Below the pieces are notes generated by a model. The model was not told the DNA's origin. It did not search any database and saw only the letters and a list, made by a program, of their open reading frames with translations. A program made the translations under genes and the position numbers. Shown here in pieces: positions 52,227-61,017 of a DNA stretch of 64,000 nucleotides (position 1 is its first letter; every line of letters begins with the position of its first letter). Location of the stretch: NCBI RefSeq assembly GCF_900111015.1, contig NZ_FOFS01000009.1, positions 62,001 to 126,000 on the forward strand, read 5' to 3'. The stretch comes from Solimonas aquatica (lineage in GTDB: Bacteria; Pseudomonadota; Gammaproteobacteria; Nevskiales; Nevskiaceae).

Positions 52227-53188
52227 GCGCCACCTTCGTCACCCCGCTCGACGGCTGGGATTTCAGCGAACAGGCCGACCGCCGCTTCCGCCGCACCTCC
52301 CGCATCGTCCTGCTGCTGTTCGTGGTGCTGGCAGTGATCATCACCAAGCTGCAGCTCGCCGGCGTGCAGCGCGGCGGCGGCGATACCGTGCAGGAACGCT
52401 ACGTCAACATCATTCCCGAGGCGCCCAAGGCCGAACAGGTCGAAGAGCCCAAGCCGGAAAAGGAAGACAGCAAGAAGCCGGTGGAGCCCAAGCCTTCGCC
52501 CAAGCCCACGCCCGAGCCGCAGGTCAAGCCGCAGCCCACGCAGGCCGAGCTGCAGCAGCAGGCGCGCACCGTGGCGCAGCAGTCCGGCGTGCTGGCGATG
52601 GCCGATCAGCTGGCCGCGCTGCGCGATCAGACCCTGAGCGGTCTGGACACGCCGCAGAGCGCCAACCGCATCACCGCGCAGGCCGGCACCGGCGCCACCG
52701 GTGGTTCGACCGCCGCCTTCGCCGCCAGTGCCTCGCGTGCCTCCGGCGGCATCGGCGCCACCGGCACCGGCGACGAGCGCCGTCTGCAGTCGGGCTCCGG
52801 CATCGGCCAGCGTCGCACCTCGGTGGTGGAAGCGCCCAAGGGCGCGGGCCCCGACAAGACGCTGCCGGGTCAGGCCGGCGACAAGCTGCTGCCGGGCCGC
52901 ACGCTGGAGGAGATTCAGCTCACCTTCGACCGCAACAAGGGCGCGTTCTACGCGATCTTCAACCGTGCGATGCGTGAGAATCCGAACATCAGCGCCGGCA
53001 AGATCGTGGTCAGTCTGACCATCGCGCCCAATGGCTCGGTGACCGACTGCCATCTGGTATCCAGCACCTTCAACGACGCGGAACTGGAGCGCAAGGTGAT
53101 TCAGCGCGTGCTGCTGCTGAACTTCGGCCCCAAGGACGTGCCGCCGTACACCTATCCCAACTATCCGATCAACTTCCTGCCGTCGTAG
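52223..53188 (+). CDS. TonB-like transducer with AgmX/PglI-type C-terminal domain
   Basis: 321 aa. One membrane helix near residues 27-46 (IVLLLFVVLAVIITKLQL); Pro/Lys/Glu-rich periplasmic spacer (residues 68-110); an Ala/Gly/Ser-rich middle; C-terminal globular domain (IQLTFDRNKGAFYAIFNRAMRE ... GKIVVSLTIAPNGSVTDCHLVSSTF ... VLLLNFGPKDVPPYTYPNYPINFLPS). That C-terminus matches the AgmX/PglI-type TonB-like domain associated with gliding-type clusters. It is the last gene and is followed by a strong terminator. Confidence 0.88.
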   Translation: MSATFVTPLDGWDFSEQADRRFRRTSRIVLLLFVVLAVIITKLQLAGVQRGGGDTVQERYVNIIPEAPKAEQVEEPKPEKEDSKKPVEPKPSPKPTPEPQVKPQPTQAELQQQARTVAQQSGVLAMADQLAALRDQTLSGLDTPQSANRITAQAGTGATGGSTAAFAASASRASGGIGATGTGDERRLQSGSGIGQRRTSVVEAPKGAGPDKTLPGQAGDKLLPGRTLEEIQLTFDRNKGAFYAIFNRAMRENPNISAGKIVVSLTIAPNGSVTDCHLVSSTFNDAELERKVIQRVLLLNFGPKDVPPYTYPNYPINFLPS

Positions 53189-53204
53189 CAGAAGCGGATT
53201 CGAC

Positions 53205-53234
53205 AAGGCGCCGGCCCACACCGGCGCCTTTTTT
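53205..53234 (+). terminator. Intrinsic terminator of the Agl/Tol-like operon
   Basis: AAGGCGCCGG (53205-53214), six-base loop, CCGGCGCCTT (53221-53230), then TTTT: a 10-bp perfect stem with a six-base T-run. Confidence 0.93.
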
Positions 53235-53299
53235 CACTGGCGGGCCAGCGCCGGGCGGGCGCCTGGGCACGCAAGACAGAACAAGAGGAATACAAGCCC

Positions 53300-54514
53300 A
53301 TGATCATTCAACCCAAGGTCCGTGGTTTCATCTGCACCACCACTCACCCGCTGGGCTGCGAGCACAATGTGCAGGAGCAGATCCAGGCCACCGTCGCACG
53401 CGGTGTCCGCACTGACGGCCCGAAGAAGGTGCTGGTGATCGGCGCCTCCAGCGGCTATGGCCTGGCGGCGCGCATCACCGCCGCCTTTGGTTTCGGCGCC
53501 GACACGCTGGGCGTGTTCTTCGAGAAGCCCGGCAGCGACAAGAAGCCCGGCACCGCCGGCTGGTACAACTCGGCGGCCTTCGACAAGTTCGCCAAGGCCA
53601 AGGGCCTGTACAGCCGCTCGATCAACGGCGATGCCTTCTCCAACGAAGCGCGCGCCAAGGTCATCGAGCTGATCAAGACCGAGATGGGCGGCCAGGTCGA
53701 TCTGGTGATCTACTCGCTGGCCTCGCCGGTGCGCAAGCTGCCGGACACCGGCGAGCTGAAGCGTTCCGCGCTCAAGCCCATCGGACAGGTCTACACCGCC
53801 ACCGCCATCGACACCAACAAGGACAGCATCATCCAGGCTTCAGTGGAGCCCGCCACCGAACAGGAAATCGCCGACACCGTGACGGTGATGGGCGGCCAGG
53901 ACTGGCAGCTGTGGATCGATGCGCTGTCGGCTGCCGGCGTGCTGGCGCCCAAGGCCCGCACCCTGGCCTTCAGCTACATCGGCACCGACATCACCTGGCC
54001 GATCTACTGGCATGGCGCGCTGGGCAAGGCCAAGGCCGACCTCGACGCCACCGCGCAGCGCCTCGACGCCAGGCTCAAGGCCAGCGGCGGCGGCGCGCAG
54101 GTGGCGGTGCTCAAGTCCGTGGTCACCCAGGCCAGCGCCGCGATTCCGGTGATGCCGCTGTACATCTCCATGGTCTACAAGATCATGAAGCAGAAGGGCC
54201 TGCACGAAGGCACCATCGAACAGCTCAACCGCCTGTTCCGCGATTTCCTCTATCGCCCCGACGGCCAGCCGGCCGCCAGCGACGAGGAAAACCGTGTGCG
54301 TCTGGACGACTGGGAACTGCGCGAAGACGTGCAGAGCGCCTGCAAGACACTGTGGCCGCAGGTCACCACCGAGAACCTGTTCCAGCTCACCGACTATGCG
54401 AGCTACAAGCAGGAGTTCCTCAAGCTGTTCGGCTTCACTCGCAGCGATGTGGACTACAACGCCGACGTGAATCCGGATGTGAGCTTCGACTGCATCGCGC
54501 TGAGCGCGGAGTAA
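53300..54514 (+). CDS. fabV: FabV-type trans-2-enoyl-ACP/CoA reductase (NADH)
   Basis: 404 aa. [21 protein letters not shown] is the FabV N-terminus; nucleotide binding GASSGYGLA; catalytic Tyr-X8-Lys in [15 protein letters not shown]. It reduces the last double bond of fatty-acid elongation. FabV enzymes are larger than FabI and, in Pseudomonas and others, insensitive to triclosan. GAGG about 11 bases before the start. Transcribed alone between two hairpins. Confidence 0.96.
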   Translation: MIIQPKVRGFICTTTHPLGCEHNVQEQIQATVARGVRTDGPKKVLVIGASSGYGLAARITAAFGFGADTLGVFFEKPGSDKKPGTAGWYNSAAFDKFAKAKGLYSRSINGDAFSNEARAKVIELIKTEMGGQVDLVIYSLASPVRKLPDTGELKRSALKPIGQVYTATAIDTNKDSIIQASVEPATEQEIADTVTVMGGQDWQLWIDALSAAGVLAPKARTLAFSYIGTDITWPIYWHGALGKAKADLDATAQRLDARLKASGGGAQVAVLKSVVTQASAAIPVMPLYISMVYKIMKQKGLHEGTIEQLNRLFRDFLYRPDGQPAASDEENRVRLDDWELREDVQSACKTLWPQVTTENLFQLTDYASYKQEFLKLFGFTRSDVDYNADVNPDVSFDCIALSAE

Positions 54515-54557
54515 GCGCAACAGCCCGCGCAGCTGCCGCGCGCCTGCGGCGGCCAGC

Positions 54558-54587
54558 CCCTCTCCCCCGGTTTCGCGGGGGAGAGGG
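54558..54587. terminator. Hairpin downstream of fabV, terminator or repeat element
   Basis: CCCTCTCCCCC (54558-54568), 8-base loop, GGGGGAGAGGG (54577-54587): an 11-bp perfect stem between convergent genes. Only a short TTTC follows. Similar CCCTCTCCCC/GGGGAGAGGG hairpins are widespread intergenic repeats in GC-rich proteobacteria, so it may be a repeat used as a terminator. Nothing else is seen in 54515-54669. Confidence 0.65.
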
Positions 54588-54669
54588 CGCTTTCATCTCA
54601 TTCCCTGCTTGCCGCTCCAAGAGCGCCTTGGCGTTCCTTGCGCCTGCGCGTGAGTCCTGAAAACCCCGC

Positions 54670-55926
54670 TTACGCCCGCACCGGTTCCGCCAGCACGCCG
54701 TGCTCGCCATTGAGCCTGGCCACGGTCACGGTGCAGACCGAATCGCCCAGCACATTGACCGTGGTGCGGCACATGTCGAGCACGCGGTCCACGGCCAGAA
54801 TCAGGCCCAGGCCTTCCAGCGGCACGCCGACGGCATTGAGGATCAGCACGATCGCCACCAGGCTCGCCGAGGGAATGCCGGCGACGCCGATGGAGCTGAG
54901 CAAAGCGATCAGCACCACCGAGAACTGCGCCGCCACGCCCAGGTGCACGCCATAGGCCTGGGCGATGAACATCGCCGCCACGCACTCATACAGCGCGCTG
55001 CCGTCGGTGTTGACGTTGGCGCCCACCGGCAGCACGAAGCCGGTGATGCGGTTGGGCACTTTCGCGCGCTTCTCCATGCATTCCACGGTGACCGGCAGGG
55101 TCGCGCCGGATGAACTGGTGGAAAACGCCGTGAGCAGGGCCGGCGCCATGGCCTGGAAATGCCGCAGCGGCGACACCCCCGCAATCAGCCGCAGCACGAT
55201 GGGCAGCGTGATCAGGGCGTGCACTGCCAGGCCCGCGATCACCGTGAAGAAGAACAGCATCAGCGGTCGCACGGCTTCAAAGCCAGTCTGCGCCACCACC
55301 TTGGTCACCAGACCGAACACGCCAATCGGCGCAAAGCGCATGATCAGGCCGGTGATGTCGGCCATGGTCTGGTAGGCGCCGCTCCAGAACGCGCGCTGGG
55401 TATCGCCGGCCAGCTGCGGCAGGCGCGCGACGAAGAAGCCGTAGAGCATGGCGAAGCAGACGATGCCCAGCATCTGCCCTTCGGAAATCGCGGCGAAGAT
55501 GTTGGGCGGGAACATCAGATAAAACACTTTCAAGAGTTCGCCGGCGCCGCTCCTGCTCTCGATGTTGGCGGCCACCGCGCGGGCATCGTCGGACAAGCCC
55601 ATCAGCTGGCCGGCCGGCACACCGTTCACCACACCGGGCACGATCAGGTTCACCAGCAGCAGGCCGGTGCAGATCGCAATCAGGCCGGTGCCCAGGTAAT
55701 AGATCAGCGTGCCCAGGCCGATGCGGCCCAGGGCCTGGCCGCTGAGCGAGGACACGCCGCTGATGATGGAGGCGATGATCAGCGGCACGATGATCATCTT
55801 CAGGGCGTTGAGAAACAGCGTGCCGAGAAACTCGCAGATCTGGATCAGCCCGGGCTGCGGTCCGGCCAGCTTGCCGACCGCCACCGCCGCCAGCAGCGCC
55901 AGCAGGATTTGCCAGTGCAGTTTCAT
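54670..55926 (-). CDS. Dicarboxylate/amino-acid:cation symporter (DAACS, GltP/EAAT family)
   Basis: 418 aa, 8 transmembrane helices plus two re-entrant loops. Hairpin 1 Ser-rich motif [12 protein letters not shown]7 NTDGSALYE in place of the usual NMDGT; TM8 [23 protein letters not shown] with the substrate-binding Asp, Arg/Thr and Asn residues. Imports glutamate/aspartate or C4-dicarboxylates with cations. 78 bp after ppiD, separated by a terminator. Confidence 0.92.
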   Translation of the reverse strand: MKLHWQILLALLAAVAVGKLAGPQPGLIQICEFLGTLFLNALKMIIVPLIIASIISGVSSLSGQALGRIGLGTLIYYLGTGLIAICTGLLLVNLIVPGVVNGVPAGQLMGLSDDARAVAANIESRSGAGELLKVFYLMFPPNIFAAISEGQMLGIVCFAMLYGFFVARLPQLAGDTQRAFWSGAYQTMADITGLIMRFAPIGVFGLVTKVVAQTGFEAVRPLMLFFFTVIAGLAVHALITLPIVLRLIAGVSPLRHFQAMAPALLTAFSTSSSGATLPVTVECMEKRAKVPNRITGFVLPVGANVNTDGSALYECVAAMFIAQAYGVHLGVAAQFSVVLIALLSSIGVAGIPSASLVAIVLILNAVGVPLEGLGLILAVDRVLDMCRTTVNVLGDSVCTVTVARLNGEHGVLAEPVRA

Positions 55927-55944
55927 GTCATCCCCGCGTGCAAA

Positions 55945-55981
55945 GAAAAAGGCCGTTCATGGCATTGAACCATGAACGGCC
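55945..55981 (-). terminator. Intrinsic terminator after ppiD
   Basis: On the minus strand GGCCGTTCATGG (55981-55970), 7-base loop, CCATGAACGGCC (55962-55951), then TTTTTC: a 12-bp perfect stem. Confidence 0.93.
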
Positions 55982-56004
55982 CGGGTGAGGCTGCCGGAAG
56001 TCTT

Positions 56005-57933
56005 TTACAGATCCGGATTGCTGGTGGTATCGGCCTGCGGCGGATTGACGATCTTGACCTTGATCTCCTCGCCGATGCGCTTGCGATAGCCTTCGAACTC
56101 CATGTTCGCCATCAGCTGCTGCAGCTGGCGCATCTGCGCGCCGGGGACGCTGTCCGGCACATCGCCCGCCGCGACGCGATCCATGGCCAGCACCGCGACA
56201 TCACCATTGCCCAGCGTGGCCAGGCCATAGCTGGCGGTGCCTTCCTTGGGGTGCGGCAGCTTGAACAGGGCATCGACCACAGCCCGATCCTCGCTGCCGT
56301 TGTCGCGACGCACGGGACCCAGATTCTTGAACTCGGCGCCCCGCTGCGCCGCCAGATCCTGCAGGCTGCCGGCGTTCTTGTTCAGGCCATCGAGCAGCGC
56401 CTGGGCATCGGCCTGGGCACGGGCCTTGGCGCCGTTCTCACGCACGAGCCCGCGCACGGCCTCGGCCACTTCCTCGAACTTCTTCTGGCGCGGCGCCTCG
56501 TAATCGGCCTTGCGCACCACCACGATCTGGCTGTCGCCCAGAGTCAGGGGCTTGCTGTTCTCGCCGTCCTTGAACACCTCGGGTGAAAACGCCGCCTGCT
56601 TCACCGCTTCCTGCGCGGCGATGCCGGTGCCGCCGGTGCGTGTGAACCATTCGCTGGTCTGCACCGTGAGGTTCAGGGCCTTGGCGACCGGTTCCAGCGA
56701 AGAGGGATTTTCAAAGGCCAGCTGCTCCAGCTTTTCGGACAGCGTCTGGAACTGCTTCTGCTGCTCGCGGTTCTTGTGCAGTTCCTTGAGTTCGCTCTGC
56801 ACCTCGGCGTCCTCGAAAGGCTTGACCGCAGCCGCCTTCACCTCATCGACGTGCAGCAGATGCCAGGCCTTGGCGGTTTCCACCGGCTCGCTGCTCTGTC
56901 CCGGCTGCAGCGCCCACAGCGCCTTCTCGATATTGGCCTCGGGCATCTGGCCACGCTTGAACCAGCCCAGCGCGCCACCGACCTTCTTGGAGATCGGATC
57001 GTCGGATTCGGCGGCGGCCAGCTGTGCAAAGTCGGCGCCGGCCTTGAGCCTGGCCGCCAGATCCTGCGCCTTCTTCAGCGCCGCCGCCTTGTCGTTGCCG
57101 AAATTGATCATCAGATCGCTGAGCTTGCGCTCCTCCGGCGCTGAGAAACGGCCGGTCTTTTCGCTTTCGTACAGGGCCTTGAGCGTCTCGGCCGAAGGCT
57201 CGGCCACGGCCGGCAGCGTGTCGCTGGACAGCTCCACATAGCTCAGGCGGATGCGCTCGGGCGCCTGATATTCGGACTGGTGATCCTGATAATACTTCTG
57301 CACCTCGGCATCGCTGATGCTCAGCGTCTGGCGATAGTGCGCCAGGGAAAACAGCGCGTAGCTCAGATCGCGCTGCTGGCCGGCCAGACTGACGATGGCC
57401 TTGGCCTCCACCGGCAGGCCGAAGGCGCTGCCCACCACCGCATCGCGCATCTGGTCGATCTGCAGCGAGTCGCGCATCTGCGCCTCGAAACGCTGCGAGT
57501 TCAGCCCCTGGCGCTGCAGCATGGACTTGTAGGTTTCGACGTCGAACTTGCCATCCTTCTGGAAGGCCGGGATGTCGGACAGCGCATAGAGCAGCACGCC
57601 ATCGCCGACGCGGAAGCCGGCGTCCTGGGCGAACTGACGCATCTGATATTCCTGCGTCATGTCGTCCAGCACGCTCTGCTGGAACTGCGCCTGATTGAAC
57701 TGATCGGCGCGGAAGTTGCTGCCCATCAGCTGCACGTACTGCTGGTAGCGCTGCTCATAGGCGCGGCGGAACTGCGACTGATGAATCTTCTGGTCGCCGA
57801 CCTTGGCCACCACCGGATCACCGCCGCCGCTGAAGAAGGACTCCACGCCCCAGAAGGCAAAGGGCACCACGATCAGGGCAACGACAAAGCCGGCAACGAT
57901 GCCCGAGGTACGGTCACGGATACTCTGCAGCAT
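56005..57933 (-). CDS. ppiD: Periplasmic folding chaperone / peptidyl-prolyl isomerase PpiD
   Basis: 642 aa. N-terminal inner-membrane anchor (SGIVAGFVVALIVVPFAFWGV), SurA-like chaperone region with VAKVGDQKIHQSQFRRAYEQR, parvulin domain at about residues 265-360 (MINFGNDKAAALKKAQDLAARLKAG, ISKKVGGALGWFKRGQMP), and a long C-terminal helical region. Helps outer-membrane protein maturation at the translocon exit. The parvulin domain of PpiD is often catalytically weak. Confidence 0.94.
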   Translation of the reverse strand: MLQSIRDRTSGIVAGFVVALIVVPFAFWGVESFFSGGGDPVVAKVGDQKIHQSQFRRAYEQRYQQYVQLMGSNFRADQFNQAQFQQSVLDDMTQEYQMRQFAQDAGFRVGDGVLLYALSDIPAFQKDGKFDVETYKSMLQRQGLNSQRFEAQMRDSLQIDQMRDAVVGSAFGLPVEAKAIVSLAGQQRDLSYALFSLAHYRQTLSISDAEVQKYYQDHQSEYQAPERIRLSYVELSSDTLPAVAEPSAETLKALYESEKTGRFSAPEERKLSDLMINFGNDKAAALKKAQDLAARLKAGADFAQLAAAESDDPISKKVGGALGWFKRGQMPEANIEKALWALQPGQSSEPVETAKAWHLLHVDEVKAAAVKPFEDAEVQSELKELHKNREQQKQFQTLSEKLEQLAFENPSSLEPVAKALNLTVQTSEWFTRTGGTGIAAQEAVKQAAFSPEVFKDGENSKPLTLGDSQIVVVRKADYEAPRQKKFEEVAEAVRGLVRENGAKARAQADAQALLDGLNKNAGSLQDLAAQRGAEFKNLGPVRRDNGSEDRAVVDALFKLPHPKEGTASYGLATLGNGDVAVLAMDRVAAGDVPDSVPGAQMRQLQQLMANMEFEGYRKRIGEEIKVKIVNPPQADTTSNPDL

Positions 57934-57959
57934 GCCTGGCGCCTCGCTTGGGACCTATG

Positions 57960-57983
57960 AAAAAGCCCGGTCGAGCCGGGCTT
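57960..57983 (-). terminator. Intrinsic terminator after tRNA-His and tRNA-Lys
   Basis: AAGCCCGG (57963-57970), loop, CCGGGCTT (57976-57983); on the minus strand a TTTT tract follows. Lies 27 bp before the ppiD start and separates the tRNA transcript from ppiD. Confidence 0.88.
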
Positions 57984-57994
57984 GGTTTTTTGTT

Positions 57995-58069
57995 TGGTGG
58001 GCTGTCAGGGACTCGAACCCCGAACCTACTGATTAAGAGTCAGCTGCTCTACCATTGAGCTAACAGCCC
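57995..58069 (-). tRNA. tRNA-Lys (CTT)
   Basis: 75 nt with encoded CCA. Acceptor GGGCTGT, anticodon loop CTCTTAA (anticodon CTT), T-arm GGGTTCGAGTCC. The D-loop (AATGGTA) is one base shorter than usual. Confidence 0.95.
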
Positions 58070-58095
58070 GCTTTATTCCGACACTCACGCTAAAT

Positions 58096-58172
58096 TGGGG
58101 TGGACGAGGGGACTCGAACCCCCGACAACCAGAATCACAATCTGGGACTCTAACCAACTGAGCTACGTCCAC
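58096..58172 (-). tRNA. tRNA-His (GTG)
   Basis: 77 nt with encoded CCA (the transcript also carries the histidine-specific G-1 from base 58173, paired with the discriminator C). Acceptor GTGGACG, anticodon loop TTGTGAT (anticodon GTG), T-arm GGGTTCGAGTCC. Confidence 0.96.
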
Positions 58173-58257
58173 CACAGCATTTGGAGCGTCGACCCATTGG
58201 GGGAACCCGCAGGGGCGCGCATCATAACAGAACGTTTTGCGCGTCAACAGCCCGATC

Positions 58258-59046
58258 ATGGATTTTTTTCACGCCTCGCCCAACAGCCCCATCCCCCACG
58301 CTCAGCCCCGGGTATTGGAGGTCCGGCAGCTGGCCAAACGCTATGGCCGGCGCGAAGCCGTGGCCGGCATTTCCTTCTCTGTGCACCGCCATGAAATCGT
58401 CGGCCTGCTCGGCCCCAATGGCGCCGGCAAGACCACCACCATCAACATGCTGCTGGGCGTGCTGGCCGGCGACGGCGGCGAGATCCGGATCGACGGTCTG
58501 GACCTGAAACGCCAGCGCAGCCAGGCCCTGGGCCGCACCAATTTCGCGGCGATCTACGCACCCCTGCCCGGCAATCTCTCGGTGCGCCAGAACCTGCGCC
58601 TGTTCGGCATGCTCTACGACGTGCCGGCTTTGGAGACGCGCATCGGCGAACTGCTGGAGCAGTTCGAACTGCAGACCCTGGCCGAGACCAAGTGCGGCCT
58701 GCTGTCCTCCGGCGAGCAGACCCGCGTGAGCCTGGCCAAGGCCATGCTCAACCAGCCCCGCCTGCTGCTGCTCGATGAACCCACCGCCTCGCTGGACCCG
58801 GCCAAGGCCCATGAGCTGCGTCAGCTGATCCGCGGGATCGCCACGGAGCACGACACCGGCATACTCTGGACCTCGCACAACATGCAGGAAGTCGAAGCCG
58901 TCTGTGATCGCGTGCTGTTTCTCTCGCGCGGCCGCATCCTGCTCGAAGGCGATCCGCGACAGCTGCCGCGGGCGCATGGCTACGAAAACCTGGACGCCCT
59001 GTTCATCGGCCTGGCCGGCGAAGGTCTGCAGGAGGCGAGGCCATGA
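58258..59046 (+). CDS. ABC-2 type transporter ATP-binding subunit
   Basis: 262 aa from ATG at 58258 (weak Shine-Dalgarno; a TTG 21 bases upstream is an alternative). Walker A GPNGAGKTTT, Q-loop region IYAPLPGNLSVRQNL, signature variant LSSGEQTRVSLAKAM instead of LSGGQ, Walker B LLLLDEPTASLDP, H-loop TSHNMQEVE. Pairs with the permease gene that starts within its stop (ATGA). Substrate is unknown; ABC-2 exporters move drugs, lipids or polysaccharides. Confidence 0.92.
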   Translation: MDFFHASPNSPIPHAQPRVLEVRQLAKRYGRREAVAGISFSVHRHEIVGLLGPNGAGKTTTINMLLGVLAGDGGEIRIDGLDLKRQRSQALGRTNFAAIYAPLPGNLSVRQNLRLFGMLYDVPALETRIGELLEQFELQTLAETKCGLLSSGEQTRVSLAKAMLNQPRLLLLDEPTASLDPAKAHELRQLIRGIATEHDTGILWTSHNMQEVEAVCDRVLFLSRGRILLEGDPRQLPRAHGYENLDALFIGLAGEGLQEARP

Positions 59047-59852
59047 AAAGCAGCCTGCGCCGCACCCTGGCCATCGCCCTGCGCCAGTTCTATCTCATGC
59101 GCGGCAGCCCTACCCGCCTGCTGCCGATGTTCGCCTGGGTGGCAGTGGATGTGCTGCTCTGGGGTTTCATCACCCGTTATCTGAATCAGGTCTCAAAGGC
59201 CGGCTTTGATTTCGTGCCCGCGCTGCTGGGCGCGGTGCTGATGTGGGACTTCTTCAGCCGCGTCATGCAGGGCGTGACCACCGCGTTCCTGGAAGATGTG
59301 TGGTCGCGCAATTTCCTGAACCTGTTCGCCACGCCGCTGCGCATCGGCGAATACCTCGGCGGTCTGGTGCTGACCAGCGTGCTGGGCAGTCTCGTGGGGC
59401 TGGCGGTGATGCTGCTTCTGGCCAGCGGCATGTTCGGTTTTTCCTTCTTCGACTACGGCCTGCTGCTTCTGCCGTTTCTGCTGGTGCTGTTCTGCTTCGG
59501 CATTGCCCTGGGGATTGCCGCCAGCGCCGTGGTGCTGCGCTTCGGCCCGGCCTCGGAATGGCTGGTCTGGCCCATCCCCGCCCTGCTCTCGCCCTTCGTC
59601 GGCGTGTTCTATCCGCTGTCCACCCTGCCCGCCTGGATGCAGGCCATCGGCCACTGCCTGCCGCCGTCTTATGTGTTCGAAGGCATGCGCGCTCTGGTGC
59701 TGCAGCAGAGCTTCGCACCGCAGCAGCTGATTCTCGGCGCCACGCTGGCGCTGCTGCAGATCCTGCTCGCCTGCTGGTTCTTCGCGCGCGTGCACACCGG
59801 CGCCCTGCGCAGCGGCCTGATTGCGCGCTACAGCGCGGAGAGCGTGAGCTGA
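59043..59852 (+). CDS. ABC-2 type transporter permease
   Basis: 269 aa with six predicted transmembrane helices and the ABC-2 signature near residues 175-235 (PASEWLVWPIPALLSPFVGVFYPLSTLPAWMQAIGHCLPPSYVFEGMRAL). Translationally coupled to the ATPase gene. Subunit stoichiometry would be two plus two. Confidence 0.92.
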   Translation: MKSSLRRTLAIALRQFYLMRGSPTRLLPMFAWVAVDVLLWGFITRYLNQVSKAGFDFVPALLGAVLMWDFFSRVMQGVTTAFLEDVWSRNFLNLFATPLRIGEYLGGLVLTSVLGSLVGLAVMLLLASGMFGFSFFDYGLLLLPFLLVLFCFGIALGIAASAVVLRFGPASEWLVWPIPALLSPFVGVFYPLSTLPAWMQAIGHCLPPSYVFEGMRALVLQQSFAPQQLILGATLALLQILLACWFFARVHTGALRSGLIARYSAESVS

Positions 59853-59993
59853 AGGAAAAGCGAGATGTGAGACTCCTCAGGCCCGGCCTTGTCTCAGGCC
59901 TCGCACCCCCAGCTTTGGCGCCTGCGGTCAAGCCGGGCCTGGCGGGCCGCCGCACAATCCGGCCATGATTTGAACGAGCGAGGAGCGCAATCC

Positions 59994-60959
59994 ATGTCGG
60001 AACAGATGCTTGGCTGGCTGCACAGCCTGTTCGGCCCGGTGGTGGACTGGAAGCAGGTGCTGCTGCTGTCCATGACGCCGGTGTTCCTGCTGGCCTTTCT
60101 CACCGAGTGGAGCGTGTTCCGCCTGCGCAGCGGCAGCTGGCAGACTGCGCCGGGTGAGCGCTTCTACTGGAAGGAAGTGCTGGCCAATGTCAGCCTGGGT
60201 TATGGCTACTACGCCGCCGAGGCGATCATGCATCTGCTGCTGGTCGGCGCGATCTTCGCCACGGTCTACGAACACCGTCTGTGGACCCTGCCGATCACGG
60301 TCTGGACCGTGCCGCTGGTGTTCGTGATCGAGGAGTTCTGCTACTACTGGTATCACCGCGCCGCGCATCGCGTGCGCTGGTTCTGGAGCCAGCATGTCTC
60401 GCATCACAGCGGCGAGATCATGAACATGAGCACCGCCTCCAGACAGAGCATTCTCAATGGCGGCATCGGCGTCTGGCTGTTCTTCCTGCCGCCGATCTTC
60501 CTCGGCGTGCACCCGGGCCTGATCGCGCTGATGCTGGGCGTGAATCTCACCTACCAGTTCTTCATTCACACGGAAGTCGTCGGCAAGTTCCATCCTTTCC
60601 TGGAATGGCTGCTGGACACGCCCTCCAACCATCGCGTGCATCACGGCCGCAATGCGCAGTACATCGACAAGAACTACGGCGGCGTGCTGATGATCTTCGA
60701 TCACCTGTTCGGCACTTACGAGCCGGAAGTCGAGAAGGTGGAATACGGCACGCCCCGCCAGATCAAGAGCTACAACTTCCTTGTGCTCAACTGCCACGAG
60801 TTCGTGGACATGCTGCGCGACGTGGCGGCACCGGGCCCGCTCTGGCAGCGCCTGAAGCATCTGTGGATGCCACCGGACTGGCAGCGGCCTGGCCACACGC
60901 CGATCCACACCTGGACGGTGGAGCGCAAGCTGCCGGCCGGCGAACCCGTCAAGGCCTGA
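59994..60959 (+). CDS. Sterol desaturase/fatty acid hydroxylase family protein
   Basis: 321 aa from ATG at 59994 with GAGGAG upstream. Multiple membrane helices and the di-iron His boxes HRAAH, HVSHH, and HRVHH (NHRVHHGRNAQYIDKNYGG), with a further FIHTE. Members oxidise hydrophobic substrates such as sterols, fatty acids or carotenoids; the specific substrate is not readable. 141 bp after the ABC permease, possibly the same transcript. Confidence 0.9.
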   Translation: MSEQMLGWLHSLFGPVVDWKQVLLLSMTPVFLLAFLTEWSVFRLRSGSWQTAPGERFYWKEVLANVSLGYGYYAAEAIMHLLLVGAIFATVYEHRLWTLPITVWTVPLVFVIEEFCYYWYHRAAHRVRWFWSQHVSHHSGEIMNMSTASRQSILNGGIGVWLFFLPPIFLGVHPGLIALMLGVNLTYQFFIHTEVVGKFHPFLEWLLDTPSNHRVHHGRNAQYIDKNYGGVLMIFDHLFGTYEPEVEKVEYGTPRQIKSYNFLVLNCHEFVDMLRDVAAPGPLWQRLKHLWMPPDWQRPGHTPIHTWTVERKLPAGEPVKA

Positions 60960-60961
60960 AA

Positions 60962-60998
60962 ACAAAAAGGCGCGGGAAGCATGTCCGCTTCCCGCGCC
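60962..60998 (-). terminator. Intrinsic terminator between gyrA and the hydroxylase gene
   Basis: GGCGCGGGAAGC (60969-60980), six-base loop, GCTTCCCGCGCC (60987-60998); on the minus strand TTTTTGTT follows. A 12-bp stem ending gyrA transcription; little T-run on the plus strand. Confidence 0.93.
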
Positions 60999-61017
60999 TG
61001 AACCTGAGCCGCGAGGC

